Source: an actinobacterium acAMD-2 (GTDB lineage Bacteria > Actinomycetota > Actinomycetes > UBA12327). Taken from it: 64,000 nt of DNA. Under the pieces are notes generated by a model. It ran no database searches, was not told where the DNA came from, and saw nothing but the letters and a program-made list of their open reading frames with translations. Numbering within the stretch: the stretch's first letter is position 1; each line of letters starts with the position of its first letter. Both the position numbers and the translations under genes were made by a program. Positions 43,877 through 52,733 of this stretch are shown piece by piece. The stretch lies in contig JNSE01000001.1 in assembly GCA_000754455.1 (NCBI GenBank), positions 14,416 through 78,415 of the forward strand, given 5' to 3'.

Positions 43877-45354
43877 GCCAAGCTCCAACTTTGTCCGTCT
43901 TTGGAATCAGCCACCACAACACCCAAAATCGCGAGTTCGTCGCGCAACGAGTCTGAAGCAGCCCAGTCCTTGTCTGTTCGAGCCTGGGCACGCGCGTCGA
44001 GGAGTGCTTGAGCGCCAGCGGGCAATTCCTGTGCCACTACCGGCTTGCCGACTTCGCGGACCAGATCTAGACCTAACAGTCGGTCCAGGTAGTTGAACGT
44101 TTCGAAGCGTGCGCCAGGCTCCACGCTGTCGTCCTTTTCCAAGCGCCGCAACGCTTGAATGGCACGAGGAGTGTCAAGGTCTTCGTTGAATGCATTGACG
44201 ACAGCCACCCGAGTGGGTTCGTGCATCGGCGCCGAAGGTTCTTCCGCCCATTGAGCGATCTTGGTTCTCCATCGAGTCAAGGTGGTGGCAGCGGACTCAA
44301 TGGCGTTCCATGTCAAATTCATCTGTTGGCGATAGTTGTGCTCCAAGAAGCACAAGCGCAAAGCCAACGGATCGATGCCACGATCAATCACATCTTGGAG
44401 AAGCAAAACGTTGCCCGTGCTCTTGGCCATCTTGCGACCGTCAAAGAGCAAGTGCTCGGCGTGAACCCAATGCCGTACGACTTCTTTACCGACGGCCGCA
44501 TCAGATTGTGCCTTCTCGTCTTCGTGGTGCGGGAATCGAAGATCAATGCCACCGGTGTGTACGTCGATGGTGTCGCCCAAGTGGTGCACGCTCATCGCCG
44601 AACACTCCACGTGCCAACCGGGGAATCCCACACCCCACGGCGTATCCCACACCAATTGGGTACGGGTGTCGCCGGCGACTTTCCACAAAGCCCAGTCCGC
44701 GTGAAAACGCTTGCGACCACTGGCTTCCGGGTCCTCTTCGATAGCAAAACGCGTACCAGGCCGCAGGGCGTCGAGCTTGTTGCCGCTGATCGCCCCGTAG
44801 TTGTCGATGGAGCGGGCATCGAAGTACACCGACCCATCGCCACCGACGTAAGCGTTCTTGTTGTCAATGAGTTTTTGGATCAGCTCAATCATCAAGTCAA
44901 TGGATTCGGATGCTCGCGGGGCGGTATCTGCCGGCGTGATGTTGAGGCGCGACAAGTCCGTGAGGTAAGCGTCTTCGTAGAAACGTGCCACATCAAGTGC
45001 ACTTCGATTTTCCTGCTTTGCCTGACTCAAGATCTTGTCTTCGCCCGCTTCGTCCAACCCACGGTCATCAGCCATGTGTCCAACGTCGGTGATGTTTTGC
45101 ACGACGGTGACGTGAAGTCCCTGCAACGTTGCCACGCGACGGATCAGATCCGAGAGCAAAAATGTACGAAGGTTGCCCACGTGCGCGAAGCGATACACCG
45201 TGGGTCCGCAGGCATAGATCGACAAACGCCCCGGTGTCGATGGCTCGATTTTTTCCACGCGACGAGTGCGAGTATCGGTTAAGTGCAGCAACTCGACTCC
45301 AGGTGGTGGTTGGCTGTTTAGCGTACGCAAGGTTGGGGGATTAGGCGCGTTCAC
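43873..45354 (-). CDS. cysS: Cysteinyl-tRNA synthetase
   Basis: A 493-residue class I synthetase. The HIGH-type motif is FAHVGN and the KMSKS loop reads KMAKSTGN. Zinc-site residues are visible in IYACGPTVY, GWHVECSAMS and DLRFPHHEDE. The C-terminal DALR-type helices and anticodon part (about residues 360-493) are present, which separates it from the shorter MshC ligase of mycothiol synthesis. The GTG start overlaps the stop of the upstream SH3-like gene by 14 nt. Whether a second cysS exists elsewhere cannot be seen. Confidence 0.87.
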   Translation of the reverse strand: MNAPNPPTLRTLNSQPPPGVELLHLTDTRTRRVEKIEPSTPGRLSIYACGPTVYRFAHVGNLRTFLLSDLIRRVATLQGLHVTVVQNITDVGHMADDRGLDEAGEDKILSQAKQENRSALDVARFYEDAYLTDLSRLNITPADTAPRASESIDLMIELIQKLIDNKNAYVGGDGSVYFDARSIDNYGAISGNKLDALRPGTRFAIEEDPEASGRKRFHADWALWKVAGDTRTQLVWDTPWGVGFPGWHVECSAMSVHHLGDTIDVHTGGIDLRFPHHEDEKAQSDAAVGKEVVRHWVHAEHLLFDGRKMAKSTGNVLLLQDVIDRGIDPLALRLCFLEHNYRQQMNLTWNAIESAATTLTRWRTKIAQWAEEPSAPMHEPTRVAVVNAFNEDLDTPRAIQALRRLEKDDSVEPGARFETFNYLDRLLGLDLVREVGKPVVAQELPAGAQALLDARAQARTDKDWAASDSLRDELAILGVVVADSKDGQSWSLA

Positions 45355-45673
45355 GGGAACGTTTGGGCTCCGGTGGGATGACCTTGGCCGCGACGATCTT
45401 TGCTCGTTCGATCCTGATCACCTCGCCATCGCGTTTGACCACTTCAGCAATGGTGTCAGTCCAGATCCGGAGGTGGCCCAAAACGTCCGTCATCAGGACG
45501 TTTGGATCTGTGGGGCTTTCGCCCCTGAGCAAATAGCGGATGCTCACCCGCTCACCGATGGAATCCTCGGTCAGAGCCACGATAAATCGGGCCCCGTGGG
45601 CAATCTGGGGCCGTCGCTCAGGGGGGTCAAAAGTGGGCGAATCAGGCGACACGAGCAACCCCCACGGTGACAT
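45341..45673 (-). CDS. Stand-alone SH3-like domain of Rv0428c-type acetyltransferases
   Basis: A 110-residue protein. Its second half, with RVSIRYLL, LMTDVLGHLRIW, VVKRDGEVIRIERAKIVAAKVIPP, matches the N-terminal SH3-like domain that precedes the GNAT domain in Rv0428c-like actinobacterial proteins. No GNAT domain follows; instead the gene runs 14 nt into cysS. It may be a remnant or an independent small protein. I chose the ATG at 45673; a GTG at 45742 abuts the ferredoxin start and would place coding sequence over the ferredoxin promoter. Function unknown. Confidence 0.6.
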   Translation of the reverse strand: MSPWGLLVSPDSPTFDPPERRPQIAHGARFIVALTEDSIGERVSIRYLLRGESPTDPNVLMTDVLGHLRIWTDTIAEVVKRDGEVIRIERAKIVAAKVIPPEPKRSRERA

Positions 45674-45742
45674 TGGTATTCGGGATCGCAATACTAGGGC
45701 GACCGACGCGAAGTCGTTGGCTAACTCGGGAAGGAACCGCAC

Positions 45743-46069
45743 GTGACCTACGTGATCGCGCAGCCTTGTGTTGACCTTAAAGACAAGTCTTGCATCGAAG
45801 AATGTCCTGTTGACTGCATTTACGAAGGTGGCCGGATGCTTTACATCCAGCCTGATGAGTGCGTTGACTGCGGTGCCTGCGAACCGGTTTGCCCTGTCGA
45901 AGCAATCTTCTACGAAGACGATGTCCCCACTGAGTGGACGCCGTTTACTTCTGCCAATGTCGAATTCTTTGAAGGCGTGGGTTCACCCGGAGGAGCAGCT
46001 CGAGTTGGTGCAGCCGAGCGCGATGCTGCCATGGTGACTGGCCTGCCGCCGCAGGATCACAAAGAATAA
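45743..46069 (+). CDS. fdxA: Seven-iron ferredoxin
   Basis: A 108-residue ferredoxin. By alignment to 7Fe ferredoxins, C9, C17 and C50 should hold a [3Fe-4S] cluster and C21, C40, C43 and C46 a [4Fe-4S] cluster; C25 is free. The hydrophilic C-terminal tail is typical of the FdxA/FdxC group, and the sequence CVDCGACEPVCPVEAIFYEDD region is near-universal in actinobacteria. The GTG start has AAGGAA 6 nt upstream. It is followed after 1 nt by dapC, the same pair as Rv1177-Rv1178, although no functional link is known. Confidence 0.95.
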   Translation: MTYVIAQPCVDLKDKSCIEECPVDCIYEGGRMLYIQPDECVDCGACEPVCPVEAIFYEDDVPTEWTPFTSANVEFFEGVGSPGGAARVGAAERDAAMVTGLPPQDHKE

Positions 46070-46070
46070 C

Positions 46071-47180
46071 GTGGCGTCATTCGCGACATCGTCTAACGCT
46101 CCTCTGTCGCGTTTACCCGCATTTCCCTGGGATTCAATTGCAAGCCACGCTCAGCGTGCGGCCGAACACCCAGACGGACTGGTTGACCTCAGCGTCGGCA
46201 CGCCCGTAGACCCCACTCCAGATGTCATTCAGGCTGCGTTGGTTGAAGCAGCTAATTCCCCTGGATACCCAACAACGCACGGCACCGTGGAGTTGCGTCA
46301 AGCTGCTGTGAAGTGGATGGCACGCTCGGCTGGCGCGATTGATGTTGACCCTGCTGCGGTACTTCCAGTGATTGGCACCAAGGAAATCGTCGCGTGGTTG
46401 CCAACGATGCTCGGTGTGAGTGCTGGGCAACGGATCGTCATTCCTGAATTGGCCTACCCGACCTACGACGTAGGTGCGCGACTGAGCCAAGCCGAGCCAG
46501 TCGTTGCGGCCGACCCCACGCTGGTCGAGGGCGATGTCTCGATGGTGTGGATTAATTCACCGTCCAACCCCACGGGCGAAGTACTCAGTGCTGAACGCAT
46601 GCGAGCCATTGTTGATTGGGCGCGCGATCGTGGAGCGCTGGTGGTGTCGGACGAGTGTTATCTCGAGTTGGGGTGGACTGCGCAGCCGGTATCCGTTCTT
46701 GACCCTGACGTCTGCGGTGGAACAAGCGAGGGGATCCTTGCAGTCCACTCGTTGTCCAAGCGTTCCAATCTTGCGGGTTACCGATTTGGCTTTGTCGCTG
46801 GCGACGAACGTGTCATCGCCGGATTAGTTGAACTGCGTAAGCACGCAGGAATGATGGTTTCTGGACCGGTTCAGGCCGCTGCTACTGCCGCTCTCAACGA
46901 CGATGTGCATGTGGCGGTTCAGCGAGAGCGGTATGCCGCTCGACGCGAACTCTTAGCTCAAGCTTTGGTTTCGGCTGGTTTTTCGATCAGTCACTCAAAC
47001 GCCGGTCTGTATCTGTGGGCCAGCCGTGGAGAGGCCGCGCTAGCGAGCGTGGCATGGCTGGCAGAACGAGGCATCCTGGTGGCTCCAGGCACCTTCTACG
47101 GATCAGCTGGGGCCGAACACGTCAGGGTCGCTCTGACGGCGACAGACGAGCGCGTACGGGCTGCGGTTTCGCGCCTGTAA
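46071..47180 (+). CDS. dapC: Succinyldiaminopimelate transaminase
   Basis: A 369-residue PLP-dependent aminotransferase of fold type I. Motifs include INSPSNPTGEV, the VVSDECYLEL segment with the Asp that binds the PLP nitrogen, and HSLSKRSNLAGYRFGF with the Schiff-base lysine. Next to ferredoxin it corresponds to Rv1178, DapC, which makes succinyl-diaminopimelate for lysine and peptidoglycan. DapD and DapE, the enzymes before and after it in the pathway, lie 3-5 kb downstream. The GTG start is 1 nt after the fdxA stop. Confidence 0.9.
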   Translation: MASFATSSNAPLSRLPAFPWDSIASHAQRAAEHPDGLVDLSVGTPVDPTPDVIQAALVEAANSPGYPTTHGTVELRQAAVKWMARSAGAIDVDPAAVLPVIGTKEIVAWLPTMLGVSAGQRIVIPELAYPTYDVGARLSQAEPVVAADPTLVEGDVSMVWINSPSNPTGEVLSAERMRAIVDWARDRGALVVSDECYLELGWTAQPVSVLDPDVCGGTSEGILAVHSLSKRSNLAGYRFGFVAGDERVIAGLVELRKHAGMMVSGPVQAAATAALNDDVHVAVQRERYAARRELLAQALVSAGFSISHSNAGLYLWASRGEAALASVAWLAERGILVAPGTFYGSAGAEHVRVALTATDERVRAAVSRL

Positions 47181-47308
47181 CGCGAACTTTGCACCTTCTC
47201 GTCGTATTTGCCGACCTGATGTCCGGTGCCTAGGCGTGAGGCGTTAGTTTTGGGGCTTGCCGATCAGACCGGTCGGACACCGAAGTTTCAATCCCGGCGG
47301 AGGACCTC

Positions 47309-48537
47309 GTGTCGGATGTGACCTTGCAGTACCCCGGAGGCGAATTGCCTCTGGCCGAAGTTCCAGCCACCGTTGGCAACTCTGGCCTCGATGTTTCGCA
47401 GTTCCTCAAGGCGACCGATCACGTCACCCTTGACCATGGCTTCATGAACACCGCGTCCTGCGAGAGTTCAGTCACCTACATTGATGGTGATGCCGGAATC
47501 CTGCGCTACCGCGGGTACCCCATTGAGCAACTTGCCGAGAAGTCATCCTTCTTGGAAGTGTCCTATCTGTTGATCTACGGCGAGCTCCCCACGACCGAGC
47601 AGCTTGCTGCGTTTGATTCCAGCATTCGCAGTCACACGATGTTGCAAGAAGGCTTGCGTTCCTTCTTTGATGGCTTCCCGCGTGATGCGCACCCCATGCC
47701 CGTGCTTTCCAGCGCCGTCAGTGCGCTGTCGACGTTCTACCAAGACAGCTTGGACCCCTTTGACAAGGAGCAGGTCGAGATCTCGACCATTCGTCTCTTG
47801 GCCAAGGTCCCCACGATCGCTGCTTACGCCTACAAGAAGAGCGTTGGTCAGCCGATGCTCTACCCAGACAACTCGCTGGGTTTGACCGAAAACTTCCTTC
47901 GTATGACCTTCGGCGTTCCGGCTGAGGAATACATCGCCAACCCAGCAGTGGTTCGCGCTCTGGACCTGCTGTTCATCTTGCACGGTGACCACGAGCAGAA
48001 CTGCTCCACCTCAACCGTTCGCATGGTGGGTTCATCGCACGCCAACATGTTTGCTTCCGTTTCGGCCGGTGTTAACGCGCTCTTTGGACCGTTGCACGGT
48101 GGTGCCAACCAGGCTGTTCTGGACATGCTCGAGAACATTCACGCTGCTGGTGGCGGGGTGAATACCTTTATCCGCCAGGTCAAGGATCGCGAAGACGGCG
48201 TCAAGCTCATGGGCTTTGGTCACCGCGTCTACAAGAACTACGACCCTCGCGCCACGATCATCAAGAAGGCGGCGGACGAAGTCCTCGAAGCGCTTAATGT
48301 GTCGGACCCCTTGCTTGATATTGCTCGCCGCCTCGAAGAAGTGGCCTTGAATGACGAGTTCTTGCCATGGGCTTCCCGCCGCACATGTTCACCGTGCTGT
48401 TTGCCCTCGGACGCTTGCCCGGTTGGATTGCGCAATGGCGCGAGATGATCGAAGACCCGGACACCAAAATTGGCCGTCCTCGTCAGGTTTACATCGGTGC
48501 ACCAGAGCGCAACTACATTGATTTGGGTGCTCGCTAA
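47309..48537 (+). pseudogene. gltA: Citrate synthase with internal deletion and frameshift
   Basis: The reading frame from GTG 47309 (GGAGG 5 nt upstream) encodes a type II citrate synthase through LEEVALNDEF at about residue 351, including the catalytic histidines in GPLHGGANQ and GFGHRVYKNY. At about 48362 the frame is lost; the original tail resumes two bases out of phase at ATG 48367 (MGFPPHMFTVLFALGRL) and ends at TAA 48537. Compared with the family, about 19 residues are missing, equivalent to 55 nt, including the PNVDFYTG segment with the catalytic aspartate. As written, the product ends at 48448 with 28 wrong residues. Either the gene is dead or the assembly lost these bases. Confidence 0.85.
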
Positions 48538-48564
48538 CCACAAGCACTGTGTGGAGTCGGATTC

Positions 48565-49119
48565 ATGGCTGCTGCTAATCCTGATCGTTCGTCGTTCTTC
48601 CCTGCCATCGAAAAAAAGCACGGGCTGCCGATGGACTACTGGTTCGACCAGATGAAGCAGATCAGTGACTTGAAGTATGCGGAACAAATCGCCTTCTTGC
48701 GCGAAAACCATGGCTTCTCACAAGCTCATGCCAATGCCTTGGTTTTGTATTCACGAGGCAATACCAGTTCCCAGCGCTTTGGAACCTTGGACGACTATCT
48801 CGAATCGGCTGATGCGGTGAAGTCAGCGACAGTGCGCAAGATTTTTAAGGCCATCCAGAGCAAGTTCCCCAAGTTGGAGCTGGTGATTGCCTGGAATCAA
48901 CCGATGCTCAAGTCGGGCGAAAGTTACGTCTTTGGTCTTTCGGTGGCTAAGAACCACCTCTTGATTGCGCCATGGGGCGATCAAGTGCTGGCTCACTTTG
49001 AATCCAGGCTGGGTGACTACGAGGTCAATAAGAAGACCATCAAAGTTCCCGTGGACTGGAAGGTGGATGCCAAACTCCTCAACGACATGGTGAAATTCCG
49101 GCTCGATCAGCTCAAGTAA
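48565..49119 (+). CDS. DUF4287-DUF1801 fusion protein
   Basis: A 184-residue soluble protein. The N-terminal half (FFPAIEKKHGLPMDYWFDQM, FLRENHGFSQAHANALV) matches DUF4287 and the C-terminal half (IQSKFPKLELVIAWNQPML, LSVAKNHLLIAPWG) matches DUF1801/YdhG. The role of neither domain is established; YdhG-like proteins are sometimes annotated as iron chaperones without strong proof. GGAG lies about 9 nt before the ATG. It follows the citrate synthase remnant by 27 nt. Confidence 0.75.
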   Translation: MAAANPDRSSFFPAIEKKHGLPMDYWFDQMKQISDLKYAEQIAFLRENHGFSQAHANALVLYSRGNTSSQRFGTLDDYLESADAVKSATVRKIFKAIQSKFPKLELVIAWNQPMLKSGESYVFGLSVAKNHLLIAPWGDQVLAHFESRLGDYEVNKKTIKVPVDWKVDAKLLNDMVKFRLDQLK

Positions 49120-49122
49120 CGA

Positions 49123-49851
49123 CTAACTCGCGGGGCACAGCGCCACGACGTAAGGCCGGTAGGACAGGTTCTCCAGGGGCGTGACCTGGGCGATGCCCCA
49201 GCCTTTGCCATCTCGAAAGATCAAATGAGATGAGGTCGGGTCCGCCAGGTAGCCCGGGCCCTTGGCGAAGGTGTACTTGCCCGGCGCGGGAAGTTTGCCC
49301 GCCATCAAGGTCAATGCTTCTGAGCGAGTAGCGCGCGCCTCGTAGACCTCGGCGGTCTTGAGCGTATTGACTGCGCACTTGAGTTTCTTGGTGGCGTTGA
49401 CTTCGCGGTAGTAGCCATTGCGATTGACGATGTCCAGTGTTACTTCCTTGTCGAGTCCCGAGTTGGCCGTTTTGCCGCATCGCAGATTGACTTCGCCAGG
49501 AGGTAGCGCATAAATCAGTGACTTCTTCGAATTGGTGGGTTTGATCGTCCCGAGTGATTCCAAACCACCACCGTAGGGTCGAACGCGATACCCCAGTAAG
49601 CGCTTCTTGCCCGTGGTGTTGCGCACGACCAACCGGACACCAGTTTTGTCGGTGGCCACAATGGTGCGCGACAACGATGTGCCCTTCGGTCCGCACGTAA
49701 TGCCCACTGATTTCGGAGCCTTGGCAATGGCGGCCTTGGTCGGTTTGGTCGGTGGCTTTTCGCTGACGGTCGGGGTGGGTGCCGGGATGACCTGGGTGTT
49801 GCAGCCAAACAAGGTTGCGCCAATAACTACTGCGATGAGGAATTTCTTCAT
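49123..49851 (-). CDS. Predicted lipoprotein of unknown function
   Basis: A 242-residue exported protein. The signal peptide ends in LFGC with the lipobox cysteine at position 17, followed by a Pro/Thr/Lys linker to about residue 45. The rest is a beta-rich domain with six further cysteines or so, which I do not recognise. It begins 3 nt after the dapD stop on the same strand with no promoter of its own visible, so it is probably read from the dapD promoter. No link to lysine synthesis is evident. Confidence 0.7.
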   Translation of the reverse strand: MKKFLIAVVIGATLFGCNTQVIPAPTPTVSEKPPTKPTKAAIAKAPKSVGITCGPKGTSLSRTIVATDKTGVRLVVRNTTGKKRLLGYRVRPYGGGLESLGTIKPTNSKKSLIYALPPGEVNLRCGKTANSGLDKEVTLDIVNRNGYYREVNATKKLKCAVNTLKTAEVYEARATRSEALTLMAGKLPAPGKYTFAKGPGYLADPTSSHLIFRDGKGWGIAQVTPLENLSYRPYVVALCPAS

Positions 49852-49854
49852 GGC

Positions 49855-50787
49855 TTAGTTGCTGTGCAGTACAGAGTTCAGGCCACCCCACGTGCCGGTG
49901 CGTGGCACTGCTTCGACGGTGCCGCTGGTGGAGTTGCGACGGAACAACAGAGAGTTGGCTTTGGACAATTCGACACCCTTGACCACTTGCCCGTCGGGGA
50001 GGGTGACTTTGGTGCCGGCGGTGATGTAACAGCCTGCTTCAACCACGCAGTTGTCCCCCAAACTGATCCCGATGCCTGAGTTTGCACCCAACAAGCACTG
50101 CTTGCCGACGCTGATGACTTCTGTGCCGCCACCGGACAGAGTCCCCATGATGGAAGCTCCGCCGCCTACGTCGGAGCCGTCCCCAACGACAACTCCGGCG
50201 GAGATGCGCCCTTCGACCATGGATGCACCGAGCGTGCCGGCGTTGAAGTTCACAAAGCCTTCGTGCATCACCGTGGTGCCCTCGGCCAAGTGCGCGCCTA
50301 GCCGAACGCGATCTGCGTCAGCAATACGTACACCAGAAGGAACGACGTAGTCGACCATGCGAGGAAACTTGTCGACGCTGTTGACCGTGAGTTGCTCCTG
50401 AGCTGCACGTACTCGAAGTCGGACTTCATCGAGTTGGTCGAGAGCAACCGGTCCAAGGTTCGTCCACGCCACGTTAGTCAGCAGACCGAAGACTCCAGTG
50501 AGGTTGAGGCCGTGGGGTTGCACGAGGCGGTGCGAGAGCAGGTGGAGACGCAAGTAAGCGTCGGCAGCATCAACTGGCTCAGCGCCCAAGTCTTCAATCA
50601 CCGTGGTGATGACCGTGCTGGTGGTCCCTCGAATCGGGTCTGAGCCACTGGCGGCCTCAAGGGAGGCGAGGGCTGTGGGAGTGGTGCTCAGGACTGGAGA
50701 GGGGTACCAGACATCAAGGAGTTGCCCGTTGGCGCCATAAGTCGCCACACCGATACCGCTAGCGCTGAGTCTCGAAGTTGTAGTCAC
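49855..50787 (-). CDS. dapD: Tetrahydrodipicolinate N-succinyltransferase
   Basis: A 310-residue DapD of the actinobacterial type. The left-handed beta-helix is visible as hexapeptide repeats from about residue 160 (AHLAEGTTVMHEGFVNFNAG, GGGASIMGTLSGGG). It transfers succinate from succinyl-CoA to tetrahydrodipicolinate in lysine/diaminopimelate synthesis. I chose the GTG at 50787 (MTTTSRLSASGIGVATYG) because a TACGGT -10 element lies 6 nt upstream; longer frames run into dapE. It is divergent from dapE with only 17 nt between start codons. Confidence 0.92.
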   Translation of the reverse strand: MTTTSRLSASGIGVATYGANGQLLDVWYPSPVLSTTPTALASLEAASGSDPIRGTTSTVITTVIEDLGAEPVDAADAYLRLHLLSHRLVQPHGLNLTGVFGLLTNVAWTNLGPVALDQLDEVRLRVRAAQEQLTVNSVDKFPRMVDYVVPSGVRIADADRVRLGAHLAEGTTVMHEGFVNFNAGTLGASMVEGRISAGVVVGDGSDVGGGASIMGTLSGGGTEVISVGKQCLLGANSGIGISLGDNCVVEAGCYITAGTKVTLPDGQVVKGVELSKANSLLFRRNSTSGTVEAVPRTGTWGGLNSVLHSN

Positions 50788-50804
50788 CCGACTACCGTAG
50801 TCGT
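50788..50804. promoter_or_regulatory. Shared palindromic -10 region between dapD and dapE
   Basis: GACTACCGTAGTC (50790-50802) is a 6-bp inverted repeat around one base. On the plus strand it supplies TACCGT (50793-50798), 6 nt before the dapE GTG; on the minus strand TACGGT (50794-50799), 6 nt before the dapD GTG. The two -10 elements overlap almost completely, and both mRNAs should be leaderless. Each -35 region falls inside the other gene's coding sequence. Confidence 0.6.
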
Positions 50805-51875
50805 GTGAGCGATTTAGACCTGACATCGGACATCGTGGAGTTGACCACATCGTTGGTCAATATTCCCTCGGTCAGTCACCACGAGGCCGAATTGGCCGAT
50901 GCGGTCGAACGGGCGCTGGCGCCCCTGGCGCACCTCGAGCTGACGCGTATCGGGGACAACATCATTGCGCGCACCACGCTGGGCCGGCCCGAGCGCGTGG
51001 TGATCGCTGGTCACCTAGACACCGTCCCGCCCGCAGACAACATGACTGCGCGGCTTGAGGGCGAAATGTTGTATGGCATCGGTGCCTGCGACATGAAGGG
51101 TGGTGTCGCGGTTGCGCTGGCCTTAGCAGCGCGGGCGGTCAATCCCAATCACGATGTGACATTTGTTTTTTATGCGGCTGAAGAAGTAGAAGATTCATTC
51201 AACGGCCTAGCTCAAGTGTTGCGCGAAGCCCCCGAGTTGTTGGCTGCGGACTTCGCGATCTTGATGGAGCCCAGTGATGCCGGTATTGAAGCCGGTTGCC
51301 AGGGATCAATGCGCGTAAACGTCACCACGCGAGGCAAGCGCGCACACAGTGCACGGTCATGGGTGGGCGACAACGCGATTCATCACAGTGCCCAGGTTCT
51401 GCAAACTTTGATTGACTACCAACCACGCACGGTCGATATTGACGGTCTGGGTTATCGCGAAGGACTCAGTGCCGTGCGCGTCAGTGGCGGTATTGCTGGC
51501 AACGTCATTCCTGATGAATGCGTTGTCACGGTGAATTATCGCTATGCCCCCGATCGCTCGCCAGCTCAGGCCGAAGCCCATGTGCGCGAACTCTTTGCTG
51601 CCTATGAGGTTGAAGTCACCGACAATGCTCCGCCTGCGCTTCCGGGCCTCAACCGACCGGCGGCGAAGGCGTTCGTTGCCGCCGTAGGGGTGGAGCCCCG
51701 ACCGAAGTTTGGCTGGACTGACGTGGCGCGGTTTTCGGCCATTGGTGTACCAGCGGTGAACTTTGGGCCCGGCGATCCGCTCTTGGCACACGCCTCGGAT
51801 GAGCACGTGCCCGTAGCGCACCTGCGTTCCACCCTTGCTGCGTTAACCACGTGGCTGGGGATCGACGCCGTCTAA
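50805..51875 (+). CDS. dapE: Succinyl-diaminopimelate desuccinylase
   Basis: A 356-residue M20-family metallohydrolase. Zinc ligands and catalytic residues appear in AGHLDTVPPADN, GACDMKGG, EEVEDSFNG, LMEPSD and the C-terminal ASDEHVPVAHL. The lid/dimerisation domain spans about 175-285. It releases succinate to give LL-diaminopimelate, the step after DapC. Its divergent partner is dapD. It is followed after 9 nt by the first LOG gene. Confidence 0.92.
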   Translation: MSDLDLTSDIVELTTSLVNIPSVSHHEAELADAVERALAPLAHLELTRIGDNIIARTTLGRPERVVIAGHLDTVPPADNMTARLEGEMLYGIGACDMKGGVAVALALAARAVNPNHDVTFVFYAAEEVEDSFNGLAQVLREAPELLAADFAILMEPSDAGIEAGCQGSMRVNVTTRGKRAHSARSWVGDNAIHHSAQVLQTLIDYQPRTVDIDGLGYREGLSAVRVSGGIAGNVIPDECVVTVNYRYAPDRSPAQAEAHVRELFAAYEVEVTDNAPPALPGLNRPAAKAFVAAVGVEPRPKFGWTDVARFSAIGVPAVNFGPGDPLLAHASDEHVPVAHLRSTLAALTTWLGIDAV

Positions 51876-51884
51876 GGTGGGCTT

Positions 51885-52733
51885 ATGACGCCACCTGAAT
51901 CACCCATTAATCCGGCGGCCGGACCTAGTCACAAGTCCGGGGCGGTTGTCCGACGACGCGAGCGCATGCCTTCGTCCACGGCCGACTCGCGATTGTTGGA
52001 TGAAAAGGGCAACGGCGAATGGATTCACACTGACCCGTGGCGCGTTCTTCGCATTCAAGCTGAGTTTGTTGAAGGTTTCGGCGCCTTGGCCGAACTCGGC
52101 CCGGCCATCAGTGTGTTCGGCAGTGCTCGCACCCGCCGCGCAAGTGGTGACTACTCCATCGGGCTGGAAACTGGTCGCCAACTAGCCGAAGCCGGTTACG
52201 CAGTAATCACGGGCGGCGGCCCTGGTGCCATGGAGGCTGTTAACGCCGGAGCCTGCCGAGCCGGTGGCGTGTCTGTTGGATTAGGAATTGAACTTCCCTT
52301 TGAGCAGGAGATGAACGACTGGGTCGATATCTCGATTCACTTCCGCTACTTCTTCGCGCGCAAGACCTGCTTTGTCAAATATGCGCAAGGTTTCATCATC
52401 TTGCCGGGGGGCGTGGGCACCCTAGACGAGCTCTTTGAAGCCTTTTGCTTAGTCCAAACCCACAAGATCACAGCCTTCCCGATTGTTTTGATCGGCCGGT
52501 TGTATTGGGAAGGTCTGATTGACTGGCTTCGCGAACGGATGATTGCCGATGGCATGGCCACCGAAGCAGATCTGGCCTTGTTGCAGGTCGTTGATACCCC
52601 TGAAGAAGCCGTAGCGATCATCGTTAATGCCCAGGCAGACAACACCAAGTTGCTCGCAGCCGAACGTGCTGCGCTTATTGATCGCATCAAGGCTGAAAGT
52701 GCCGCTGCCGAGATTGAGCCCCCGCAGCTGTGA
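51885..52733 (+). CDS. LOG-family protein 1 (TIGR00730)
   Basis: A 282-residue Rossmann-fold protein with a 70-residue N-terminal extension. The LOG motif PGGVGTLDELFEAF and the nucleotide segment GGGPGAMEAVNAGA are intact. LOG proteins cleave cytokinin riboside monophosphates or, more generally in bacteria, nucleoside monophosphates; YgdH/PpnN-like roles are also known. AAGGTGG lies 5 nt before the ATG. Its stop overlaps the next gene by 4 nt, and that gene is also a LOG protein. Confidence 0.87.
   Translation: MTPPESPINPAAGPSHKSGAVVRRRERMPSSTADSRLLDEKGNGEWIHTDPWRVLRIQAEFVEGFGALAELGPAISVFGSARTRRASGDYSIGLETGRQLAEAGYAVITGGGPGAMEAVNAGACRAGGVSVGLGIELPFEQEMNDWVDISIHFRYFFARKTCFVKYAQGFIILPGGVGTLDELFEAFCLVQTHKITAFPIVLIGRLYWEGLIDWLRERMIADGMATEADLALLQVVDTPEEAVAIIVNAQADNTKLLAAERAALIDRIKAESAAAEIEPPQL

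Noticed and set aside
44155..45282. A 375-codon open frame opposite cysS
   Set aside because: It lies wholly antisense to a conserved synthetase and shows no family features.
48362..48448. The 28-residue alternative C-terminus of citrate synthase as a real variant
   Set aside because: The native tail is preserved in the next frame with family-level similarity, so a deletion is the simpler reading.
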